Made by a program: the position numbers and the translations under genes
The notes under the pieces: generated by a model
Seen by the model: only the letters and a program-made list of their open reading frames with translations
Database searches by the model: none
Told to the model about the DNA's origin: nothing
NCBI GenBank assembly: GCA_937128235.1
Contig: CAKZMG010000130.1
Coordinates: 1-51,288, forward strand
Length of the DNA: 51,288 nt
Direction: 5' to 3'
DNA from: an uncultured Verrucomicrobiales bacterium
GTDB lineage: Bacteria > Verrucomicrobiota > Verrucomicrobiia > Verrucomicrobiales > Akkermansiaceae
Part shown: positions 38,156-45,280 of the stretch, piece after piece
Layout of the letters: every line of letters begins with the position of its first letter
Position numbering within the stretch: the first letter of the stretch is position 1

Positions 38156-38219
38156 CCCTAATTAAGAAAATTAAGCTGAATTTACATTTATGAAGTGTCT
38201 AATCTGCGGAGTCAGGCCA

Positions 38220-38809
38220 ACTGAAAAATGCATCCAGTGTTTTATCTTCTTTTGTCTTTGTTTTCTTCATTGGTCGTATTGTAGTCAGACGACCAGAAAC
38301 ACAAACTTTTACTCAGGCTCGTTGTCTGATTGAAAACCGGCTAAAGCTATTTCAAATCAAAAAGCTAGACAGCCTCAGTTATCATCAAATGATCTCCTGA
38401 AACTTTTCAGGAAACTCTAATTATATAGTGCTTGATTTAAAAGGGATAACCCCTTCGAACTAAGCACTATGATAACTAAACCGTGGCTGAAGAAACACTA
38501 TTCTTCAGCCACGGATACAAACCAAGCTAGTCTGATTAGATCAGATTGGTTAAACTCAAATAAAAACTTTTTACTGTCAACTCAGCTTGAAAAATCGAAG
38601 CTAGCAGAACCAAAATCCCCCAAGATCTTGCCAAAAAGTATTTTTATTTAAGGAAAATTTAAGTAATTTCTATATTCTTTTTTAGACCAGATAAGTTTAT
38701 TTCTACGATGTAATAGATCAATACATAGGTCTCTGAGTTTATTTACTCGGATATTTTCTAGATGGATCACACCAAACGTTATGTTAGTATGAGCCACCAC
38801 AGACACTAC
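38220..38809. other. Non-coding region between IS remnant and lipoprotein gene
   Basis: No supported gene. One frame at 38469-38651 is basic and Ser/Lys-rich with no family, and it begins inside a hairpin. The stretch holds several stem-loops: GGTCGT/ACGACC (38272-38294) and the stacked group at 38396-38514 listed separately. The last 150 bp are AT-rich. Confidence 0.55.
38396..38514. ncRNA. Three successive stem-loops, candidate structured RNA
   Basis: Stem 1 CCTGAA/TTCAGG (38396-38411, 4-base loop). Stem 2 ATAGTGCTT/AAGCACTAT (38425-38433 with 38462-38470), enclosing an inner stem AAGGG/CCCTT. Stem 3 CCGTGGCTGAAGAA/TTCTTCAGCCACGG (38481-38494 with 38501-38514), a perfect 14-bp stem with a 6-base loop. 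Three consecutive well-formed hairpins in 119 bp of otherwise AT-rich DNA are unlikely by chance. The strand is unknown. Stem 3 alone could be a terminator, although its T-run is weak on either strand. Confidence 0.35.
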
Positions 38810-39133
38810 TTATTTCATTTGTGGCATTAACTTTGGTGCCATTTTTGCTGCTGCTTCAGTATACTCTTTAGTCACTTTAGCTAATTTTTCTTTTTGTTCA
38901 TCACTCAAAGACTCTTCATTACCTTTACCGTCTTTCATCATATCTGCTGCTAGTTTCGCTAATTCTTCAGAAGCTGATTTAAACTTATCAACATCATCAT
39001 CATTTGCTGCTGAAACAGCTTGCTCCATTATATTAATAGACTTTTCAGTGTATGAATCTGAAGAATCTCCACAAGAATTCAAAGCAAATGTAGATAATAC
39101 GACTAAGACTATATTTTTTAATTTATTTTTCAT
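38810..39133 (-). CDS. Small exported lipoprotein, hypothetical
   Basis: A 107-residue protein with a lipoprotein signal: basic start, hydrophobic core and lipobox LNSC at about residues 18-21. The mature part is helical, rich in Ala, Lys, Glu and Asp (SASEELAKLAADMMKDGKG, LAKVTKEYTEAAAKM), suggesting a helical hairpin or coiled coil. No family recognised. Single gene with a repeat-containing upstream region. Confidence 0.7.
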   Translation of the reverse strand: MKNKLKNIVLVVLSTFALNSCGDSSDSYTEKSINIMEQAVSAANDDDVDKFKSASEELAKLAADMMKDGKGNEESLSDEQKEKLAKVTKEYTEAAAKMAPKLMPQMK

Positions 39134-39210
39134 TTATTAATTTATTATTTTTAGATGGAAGGATTCTTCTTTGTTTTTTAAATTATATACTTATGTAATG
39201 TGAAGTTAGC

Positions 39211-39366
39211 GTCTCTTTAAGCATCCGTTCTCCCTTGATTATTGAAAAGCCAAATTGAAAGTTTCTGATTTTTTCAGAAATTAGTGTATCTTTTAGACAT
39301 TGGTTTTCCCTTTATTAGGAAAAAATGAAATAAATTTTCTTCCTGATTATTTTCAGACTCATTGAG
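39211..39366. repeat. Imperfect tandem duplication upstream of the lipoprotein gene
   Basis: Two diverged copies, 39211-39284 and 39285-39366. Both begin with a GTnTCTTT-type stretch, then CAT..G..TTCTCCCTT or ..GGTTTTCCCTTT, then ATTA..GAAAA, and end with an inverted TCTGA/TCAGA-like or CCTGATTATTTTCAGA segment. The first copy contains the hairpin TTTCTGA/TCAGAAA. It may be duplicated regulatory DNA for the gene starting at 39133. Confidence 0.4.
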
Positions 39367-39435
39367 TAACATCGATAAAATCTGTGATTAGTAATTAATG
39401 TTACTGATCTAAAAATTTAAAAAGTATGAAAAAAT

Positions 39436-39481
39436 AAAATAGGCAACCTGAATAGAAAAATCTAAACAAGTTACCTATTTT
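39436..39481 (-). terminator. Terminator-like hairpin after the PEP-CTERM cluster
   Basis: AAAATAGGCAAC (39436-39447) and GTTACCTATTTT (39470-39481) pair with one mismatch. On the minus strand a T-rich run follows. It lies 138 bp past the stop of the PEP-CTERM gene at 39619 and could end transcription of the cluster. Confidence 0.5.
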
Positions 39482-39618
39482 ACACCCCTATAAATAATCA
39501 ACTGACATTCCATTAATTAAACGAGAAAAACTTTTTAGTTTTCCTGTTATCATAAAGATCACAAATATCAGAATTATTATTATGATTAAAATTGTTTTAA
39601 GTTACTGATTTCCTCACT

Positions 39619-40338
39619 CTATCTACGACGTCTCAGCATCACACCTAAAGTTGCAAAGCCAATAAACAATACAGCAGATGGCTCAGGAACGACACATCCA
39701 GTAATCTGAATACCATCTATAGCCAAGAGATCAGCACCTGTTGAAACTCCTTGACTAGTGTAGATAGAAAAAGTAACTATCTCTCCTCCATAAGCTGTTA
39801 TGCTACTATTACTCTGTGTATTAATACCATTATTATCCATAGCAAACTCCCAGTAAGAATTTGAGTTCCCGTTCGTGTCTCCTAAGTATCCTACAAAAGG
39901 CCCCTGGGTTCCGCTAATATCATTTGCTGTTGTAGCAACTAGATTTCCATCAATAAACATATCTATGCTGAAAGTATCCCATGCCTTAGCATCACCTCCT
40001 TCTACTGACCAATAATCTAATAATTGTATCGCTTCTAAATCAATCGTAGATCCACTTGCAACAGTGAAATTAAAATCTATAGATTGTGCTGCATTTGAAG
40101 TCACAACTCCATTACTCGTTATGTTATTAACTAAATTTGTGTAGGACGAATTTATCACCCCCTGAGTTAGATTCACGTTAGTAACACTACTAGAATAATT
40201 ATTATTCAGAAAATCCACATCTAAGATAACAGGGCAATCAGCCACATTAACCTCATCAATTTTTCCAGTTGGAGCACAGGGTTTCGCCGTTTGTATTGTA
40301 GAAACACTAACTAATGCTATTATTATATTTTTATTCAT
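39619..40338 (-). CDS. PEP-CTERM secreted protein, unknown function
   Basis: A 239-residue exported protein: N-terminal signal (about 1-20), a beta-rich Ser/Thr/Asn body with LDVDFLNNNYSSS and FDFNFTV-like strands and a WSVEGGDAKAWDTFSIDMFIDG stretch resembling carbohydrate-binding or choice-of-anchor domains. The C-terminal sorting signal is VPEPSAVLFIGFATLGVMLRRRR: PEP motif, hydrophobic helix, basic end. PEP-CTERM tails are processed by exosortase, and the proteins are usually bound for the surface or extracellular matrix. Last of four adjacent PEP-CTERM genes. Confidence 0.85.
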   Translation of the reverse strand: MNKNIIIALVSVSTIQTAKPCAPTGKIDEVNVADCPVILDVDFLNNNYSSSVTNVNLTQGVINSSYTNLVNNITSNGVVTSNAAQSIDFNFTVASGSTIDLEAIQLLDYWSVEGGDAKAWDTFSIDMFIDGNLVATTANDISGTQGPFVGYLGDTNGNSNSYWEFAMDNNGINTQSNSSITAYGGEIVTFSIYTSQGVSTGADLLAIDGIQITGCVVPEPSAVLFIGFATLGVMLRRRR

Positions 40339-40412
40339 ATTTTTTACTTTTCCAGTTGTTTAATTTTTTACCTGATAATATTTCAATTTTTCTAATTTAA
40401 TAAATTCTATGA

Positions 40413-41501
40413 CTATTTATTACGATGCAATATTAAACTAAACACTCCCAACCCAAGTAATAATGATGACGAAGGCTCAGGAATAGATTGGATTTGAAAT
40501 GAAAACTGATTCGCGTCATCAGTTCTCCACAAATCTAAATGAGGTGAATAAGTAGAAATATTAACATTTTCACCGTCAAACTCCACTAACCTCAACCATC
40601 CATCCCCTGCATCTCCCTCGAACTGTGAATTGAAAAGCATCTGTGTTACAGTCTGACCTCCAGAACCAATACTTTGTAGTGTGCCTATGCCATCACCTAA
40701 AACATGACCATTAAAGGTCATAGCAAAGTTATCATTTTCCCCTACTAAATTATCCCATAGTTCCTGTCCATCATTTGTTCCACCTGGTAAGCTTGCTGTA
40801 CCATATGAATGTGGATTCCAGCTTTGAGAACTCCCTTTTGTAGCCCAATCGTACCGAGTTTCATCATTATACATATAAGCATGAGTTAAAAGCACGGCTG
40901 TATGATCCGGATGATTTTGAGCTACAGTGTTTGCCCAAGATACAACTTCGTCTCTAGGTCCCCATTCTAAGGATATAATCAGCATATCTCTACCATCTGG
41001 AGCAGAAAATATGTGATATGAATTATCTAATTTACCTACCTCAAAAACTCCACCTATTGTAGCACCTCCTGATGGTGAGGTTAATGAATTATCATTTATC
41101 GAAAAATAATTGTTGAACAAAGTGCTTCGATTAGAAGCGTTACCAGCAGGACCATAGTCATGGTTTCCAGTTGCCAAAGCATATGGCACCACGCCGTCTA
41201 ATCTAGAAATTTCTGACTTAGCACGACTCCATTGAACTGAATTGTTATTGTGCACTAAATCACCTTCATGAAGAACGTATTGAATGTTTCGAGTTTCTTT
41301 TTGGTCAATAACCCAGTCCACTTGAGAGGTAAAAGGAGCCATGTAATTCCCTCCCGTAGGACTATTCCGAGTATAGTTCTGTGTATCTGGCATTATTACC
41401 ATAGACCACGTCTGAGCACTAGCCATTACTGAGAGCGAAGCAGTTGTAGCTGTTGAGACTAGAGTAGTGAGTAATTTTCGTTTCTGATTCATTTTATACA
41501 A
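40413..41501 (-). CDS. PEP-CTERM calcineurin-like phosphoesterase
   Basis: A 362-residue secreted protein with an N-terminal signal (about 1-29, ending MASAQ). The metallophosphoesterase motifs are in order: MPDTQNYT (D...), HEGDLVHNN (GDxxH), ATGNHDYG (GNHD), VLLTHAYM and FNGHVLG (GHxH-like, here GHV). The two-metal site is therefore mostly intact, with the last motif altered. The tail IPEPSSSLLLGLGVFSLILHRNK is a PEP-CTERM signal. It may act on nucleotides, sugar phosphates or phospholipids outside the cell; the substrate is unknown. Confidence 0.88.
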   Translation of the reverse strand: MYKMNQKRKLLTTLVSTATTASLSVMASAQTWSMVIMPDTQNYTRNSPTGGNYMAPFTSQVDWVIDQKETRNIQYVLHEGDLVHNNNSVQWSRAKSEISRLDGVVPYALATGNHDYGPAGNASNRSTLFNNYFSINDNSLTSPSGGATIGGVFEVGKLDNSYHIFSAPDGRDMLIISLEWGPRDEVVSWANTVAQNHPDHTAVLLTHAYMYNDETRYDWATKGSSQSWNPHSYGTASLPGGTNDGQELWDNLVGENDNFAMTFNGHVLGDGIGTLQSIGSGGQTVTQMLFNSQFEGDAGDGWLRLVEFDGENVNISTYSPHLDLWRTDDANQFSFQIQSIPEPSSSLLLGLGVFSLILHRNK

Positions 41502-41549
41502 TTAGAGATTGTTAGTGAATTATTGGTTCAATATTTATAATTCTAACAA

Positions 41550-42194
41550 TTAATATCGACGTCTAAATAAAAAAGAAAGCACTCCAAAACCAACGAGTAA
41601 TGCGCTTGATGGCTCAGGCACAATAGCACTCTCTGGAACTGCTACAGCATCAATATCAGCTCCTTTAAATGGCAAACTAGTGGACAAGTTGTTATTGTCA
41701 TCGATTTTAACGTAGTTATACACTCCAGTCAAAGATACTGCATCTAGATCAATAGTTTGATACCCTCCTCCTGAAGCCCATCCTCCACTTGAAACTGTAC
41801 CTGAAAGTGAACCTGCAACATGGAAATTGATGCCATCACTACTCACTGAAACAGTGTAAGATTCTGCCGTACCTCCATACTCCCAGCAGAATAAATCAGG
41901 AGCCGATGTTCCCTCACTTTGGAATCCAGCTCCAAAGGATAAAATAATTGAGCCATTTACTCCCAGACTAAGAAAGCCATCATAATCTGTTTCATCAACA
42001 CCAGAAGCATCAGGTATCCCTAAAATTTTATGTGGATCATTCCAATTATTTCCAGAACCTGTACCAGGTCCTCCAGAAAAAGATTCAACTGATCTAGCCC
42101 AAGTATAAGTAGTTTGAGCTTTTGCCATAGTGATAGATGCTAGAAAAATCATTGCTTTAAAGGCAACAGAAACATTCTTGTTTATTGTATTCAT
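41550..42194 (-). CDS. PEP-CTERM secreted protein, discoidin-like fold suspected
   Basis: A 214-residue exported protein with a signal peptide (about 1-26). The body has the pattern WARSVESFSGGPGTGSG, NGSIILSFGAGF, APDLFCWEYGG, YTVSVSSDGINFHVAGSL and a YQTIDLDAV strand. This order (surface strand, variable SDG...F loop, IDL strand) resembles sugar-binding discoidin-like (F5/8 type C) domains, but that is only a visual impression. PEP-CTERM tail: IVPEPSSALLVGFGVLSFLFRRRY. It probably belongs to the cell surface or matrix. Confidence 0.82.
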   Translation of the reverse strand: MNTINKNVSVAFKAMIFLASITMAKAQTTYTWARSVESFSGGPGTGSGNNWNDPHKILGIPDASGVDETDYDGFLSLGVNGSIILSFGAGFQSEGTSAPDLFCWEYGGTAESYTVSVSSDGINFHVAGSLSGTVSSGGWASGGGYQTIDLDAVSLTGVYNYVKIDDNNNLSTSLPFKGADIDAVAVPESAIVPEPSSALLVGFGVLSFLFRRRY

Positions 42195-42253
42195 ATTTTC
42201 TATTCTATTATTTATTGTTTATTTTTATATTTTTATATTTTTTAGAATCTAAT

Positions 42254-42952
42254 TTAATTGCGTCGTCTTAAAATCAGAGCCATCCCACTCATTCCTATAA
42301 GTAGAGTTGAAGACGGTTCGGGCACTGTGATGTCTCCTTGAGCATCAATAACGAATCCACGTGCTCCATAAGTTGGCCCAGTATCTACAGGGTCCACTCC
42401 TAGAACAACGTTCACGCTACTCACAGGAGAATCATAGTCTAAAGTAAACGTCCCATCATGCAGCATAGCCTCACCTTCAGCAATTGATGTATCATTCACA
42501 TTTACCCATCCACTAGTTAGAGTATTAGTGACAGAGCCACTTGTAATAGGAGAACCAGGTGGCAAATATAGTCGAGTAACGTTCGCATCATACTGAAATA
42601 TTTCTTGTAGGAAATGACTCCCAGCCTGAGTATTTGGAGAACTCTGACCATCCAGATCATTCATACCCAAAGTAAATCCAGCTATTGATATAAAGCTGGC
42701 AGTATTCAAATTCCCATTATACTCATTCACAACATTTGAAGTATAGGAATTTGCTCCATTTAAAGTCTCATTCGCATGAACTCCCACTCCTCCTGCATTT
42801 TGAAATTGATACCCAACCACTGATGAACCAGAAGTCAAAGCGGATGTAGATCCACTAAAATCTAGAAACGTTTGGGCCTTACTTTCTCTTAGGAGAAAGA
42901 ATAACACTCCGAACAGCACGAAGTGACCTTTATTGTTCATTACTTTGTTCAT
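42254..42952 (-). CDS. PEP-CTERM secreted protein, unknown function
   Basis: A 232-residue exported protein with an N-terminal hydrophobic signal (about 9-27). The body is Ser/Asn/Thr-rich and beta-stranded (FLDFSGSTSALTSGSSVVGY, FISIAGFTLGMNDLDG, SSVNVVLGVDPVDTG). The tail ITVPEPSSTLLIGMSGMALILRRRN is a PEP-CTERM signal. First of the four-gene run, with 235 bp between it and divergent pgk. Confidence 0.83.
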   Translation of the reverse strand: MNKVMNNKGHFVLFGVLFFLLRESKAQTFLDFSGSTSALTSGSSVVGYQFQNAGGVGVHANETLNGANSYTSNVVNEYNGNLNTASFISIAGFTLGMNDLDGQSSPNTQAGSHFLQEIFQYDANVTRLYLPPGSPITSGSVTNTLTSGWVNVNDTSIAEGEAMLHDGTFTLDYDSPVSSVNVVLGVDPVDTGPTYGARGFVIDAQGDITVPEPSSTLLIGMSGMALILRRRN

Positions 42953-43075
42953 GGCTTATAGGGGATGAATATTGAATTTAAAATTTATTTTGAAAAAGAA
43001 CTATTGCGCTTTTCATAAGAACTATTGAATTCTGAATCTTAAAGTTTCTTGAAATTTAAGAAAAAATCTAATTTA

Positions 43076-43089
43076 ATAAGAATTCTTAT
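43076..43089. promoter_or_regulatory. 14-bp palindrome ATAAGAATTCTTAT upstream of pgk
   Basis: A perfect palindrome in the 235-bp divergent region between the PEP-CTERM cluster and pgk. It could be an operator for either side. A -10-like TATACT follows at about 43133-43138 but no clear -35 is seen. Confidence 0.3.
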
Positions 43090-43187
43090 ATTTCTAATAG
43101 AAAACTGATCATGATTTTCTTTAAAAAAATATTATACTAGGAAATTTCTCTTTAACAATTTGGCTCAATCTCTTTAACTCTCTTTAC

Positions 43188-44384
43188 ATGAAACTTTCCA
43201 TCAAAGACATCCAAGTAAACGGCAAAGAAGTACTCATGCGTTGTGACTTCAACGTACCATACAACAGCGAACTAGAGATCACTGACGACACTCGCATCCA
43301 GGCAGCGCTCCCATCCATCAATTATCTGTTAGAAAATGGAGCCAAGCTTGTCCTCTGCTCACATATGGGCAGACCAGCAGGTCAGCCAGAGGAGAAATAC
43401 TCACTCCGCCCAGTTGGACTTCGTCTCGCAGAGCTCCTCGGTGCTCCAGTAGCATTCGCTGATGACACCATTGGCGAACACGCTACTATTCTCCGCGCTC
43501 GGCTAGAACCTGGGCATGCTGTTCTGTTAGAAAACACACGCTTCGATGTAAAAGAAAAAGCCGACGATCCAGAATTCGCAAAAGCTCTGGCAGGAAATGC
43601 AGAAATTTTCGTGAATGATGCCTTCGGCACCGCCCACCGCGCACACGCATCCACGGAAGGAGTCACCCACCACGTCACACAAAGTGCCATGGGATTCCTC
43701 ATCGCAGCTGAGCTAGAATTCCTCCAAGGCAAACTAGAATCACCAGCCAAACCATTCCTCGCCATCATGGGTGGTAAGAAAGTTTCTGACAAAATCCAAG
43801 TCATCAAAGCCATGATGGACAAAGCTGATGAGTTCATCATCGGTGGAGCCATGGCTTACACCTTCCTCAAGGCACAAGGCTACAAGACTGGCATGTCACT
43901 CGTAGAAGATGACTTTATCCCACTCGCTAAAGAACTTCTAGAGACTGCGGAGCAAAAAGGTATCAAATTCCATCTCCCTGCCGACACCCGCATCACTCAA
44001 GATTTCTCAAATGACGCAGAAACCAGAGTCACTAAACCATACTCAGAAGGAGGAGAAATCCCTGCCGACTGGGAAGGAATCGACATTGGAGACGTAGCCA
44101 TCCAAGACTTCTGTAAAGTAGTCGCTGGAGCTGGCACCATCCTCTGGAATGGACCGATGGGAGTCTTTGAAATGGACAACTTCGCAGCTGGCACCATCGC
44201 ACTCGCAGAAGCAGTAGCCAAAGCAGATGGCCTGACAATAGTCGGTGGCGGAGACTCAGTCACCGCAGCCAACAAGTTCTGTAACTCTAACGACTTCGAC
44301 TTCCTATCAACAGGCGGCGGAGCATCCCTCGAACTACTCGAAGGCAAAGAACTCCCAGGAGTAGCTGCACTTTCAAATAAATAA
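43188..44384 (+). CDS. pgk: Phosphoglycerate kinase
   Basis: A 398-residue glycolytic kinase converting 1,3-bisphosphoglycerate and ADP to 3-phosphoglycerate and ATP. Motifs are LMRCDFNVPYN, SHMGRPAGQ, LLENTRFDVKE, FVNDAFGTAHRAHAST, MGGKKVSDKI, and the C-terminal IVGGGDSVTAANKF and STGGGASLELLEGKELPGVAAL. Length is normal. It is followed by tpiA after 67 bp on the same strand; both probably share a transcript ended by the terminator after tpiA. Confidence 0.98.
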   Translation: MKLSIKDIQVNGKEVLMRCDFNVPYNSELEITDDTRIQAALPSINYLLENGAKLVLCSHMGRPAGQPEEKYSLRPVGLRLAELLGAPVAFADDTIGEHATILRARLEPGHAVLLENTRFDVKEKADDPEFAKALAGNAEIFVNDAFGTAHRAHASTEGVTHHVTQSAMGFLIAAELEFLQGKLESPAKPFLAIMGGKKVSDKIQVIKAMMDKADEFIIGGAMAYTFLKAQGYKTGMSLVEDDFIPLAKELLETAEQKGIKFHLPADTRITQDFSNDAETRVTKPYSEGGEIPADWEGIDIGDVAIQDFCKVVAGAGTILWNGPMGVFEMDNFAAGTIALAEAVAKADGLTIVGGGDSVTAANKFCNSNDFDFLSTGGGASLELLEGKELPGVAALSNK

Positions 44385-44451
44385 TTGACTCACCAGAGTC
44401 ACAAAATTTCAACCTATTAACCAATAACAATTAACCAATAACTAACACACC

Positions 44452-45216
44452 ATGTCACGTAAACTAATCATCGCCGCCAACTGGAAAATGAATAAAGGTC
44501 CAGCTGAAACAGAAGCATTTCTAGAAAAATTTCTTGCCGCTGCTGCCGACCTAACAGATCAAGCAGACCTCATCATCGCACCAAACAACCTCAGCATCCC
44601 AACCGCATCAGCACTCATCAATGATGTGAATCCATCTGTAGGTCTCGCAGCTCAGACCGTATCAGAAAATGACAACGGTGCATTCACAGGAGAAACCAGC
44701 ACTGACATGCTAAAGGAACTCTTCGTCAACTACGTGATCATCGGTCACTCGGAGCGTCGCAGCATCTACGGTGAGACAAATGCTCAGATCAATGCCAAGC
44801 TTAAGAAAGCCCTCGCAGCTGACATTACTCCCCTCTTTTGCATTGGTGAAACTCTCGCAGAGCGCGAAGGCGGACAGCTTGAGACCGTTCTCGGTTCACA
44901 GATCAAAGAAGGACTCGAAGGCATTTCAGACATCTCAAACGTAGTCATCGCCTACGAGCCAGTCTGGGCTATCGGCACAGGCGTAACAGCCACCGCTGAG
45001 CAGGCACAAGACACACACAAGTTCTGCCGTTCAGTCATCGAAGATCTCTACGGAGCAGATGCAGCGGCCGCTGTTAGAATCCAATACGGCGGATCAGTAA
45101 AAGGCGCAAACTCAGCAGAACTCCTCGGTCAGCCAGACATCGACGGAGCACTCGTAGGCGGAGCAGCTCTCGAAGCTGATTCATTCCTAGAGCTCATCAG
45201 AAATGCTGTAGCGTAA
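44452..45216 (+). CDS. tpiA: Triosephosphate isomerase
   Basis: A 254-residue TIM-barrel enzyme interconverting dihydroxyacetone phosphate and glyceraldehyde-3-phosphate. Motifs are IAANWKMNKG (catalytic Lys), GHSERRSIYGE (catalytic His), AYEPVWAIGTG (catalytic Glu, loop 6) and IQYGGSVKGANSAEL. It follows pgk and ends in a strong terminator. Confidence 0.98.
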   Translation: MSRKLIIAANWKMNKGPAETEAFLEKFLAAAADLTDQADLIIAPNNLSIPTASALINDVNPSVGLAAQTVSENDNGAFTGETSTDMLKELFVNYVIIGHSERRSIYGETNAQINAKLKKALAADITPLFCIGETLAEREGGQLETVLGSQIKEGLEGISDISNVVIAYEPVWAIGTGVTATAEQAQDTHKFCRSVIEDLYGADAAAAVRIQYGGSVKGANSAELLGQPDIDGALVGGAALEADSFLELIRNAVA

Positions 45217-45247
45217 GTCTAGCCAGAGTCTAACAACACAATCAACC

Positions 45248-45280
45248 TACCCAGTCTTCACCGAAGGCTGGGTATTTTTT
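45248..45280 (+). terminator. Rho-independent terminator after tpiA
   Basis: TACCCAGTCTT (45248-45258) pairs with AAGGCTGGGTA (45264-45274) with one T-G pair and a 5-base loop, followed by a run of six T. It ends the pgk-tpiA transcript and just touches the stop codon of the convergent ATPase gene. On the minus strand there is no T-run, so it does not serve the ATPase operon. Confidence 0.88.

Larger units (their letters stand above)
36954..38219 (+). mobile_element. Decayed IS3-family (IS407-like) insertion sequence
   Basis: A 1266-bp element. Its ends begin TGGCCTGACTCC and finish with the exact complement. The inverted repeats continue through ATTAGACA, TTC and AAATGTA for about 37 bp with scattered mismatches and one indel. 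Terminal TG...CA is usual for the family. It contains an OrfA/OrfB-type transposase broken by a stop and frameshifts. I found no matching 3- or 4-bp target duplication (flanks TAT and ACT), so the copy is old or was rearranged. Confidence 0.88.
39134..39618. other. 485-bp non-coding region
   Basis: No gene seen. It contains an imperfect direct repeat of about 75-80 bp (39211-39366) upstream of the lipoprotein gene, and a terminator-like hairpin (39436-39481) behind the PEP-CTERM gene. Very AT-rich. Confidence 0.6.

Noticed and set aside
38469-38651. 60-residue plus-strand reading frame after the IS remnant
   Set aside because: It begins inside a strong hairpin, has no recognisable domain and unremarkable composition; not supported as a gene.
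43382-43852. 156-residue minus-strand frame inside pgk
   Set aside because: Antisense shadow in a codon-biased highly expressed gene.
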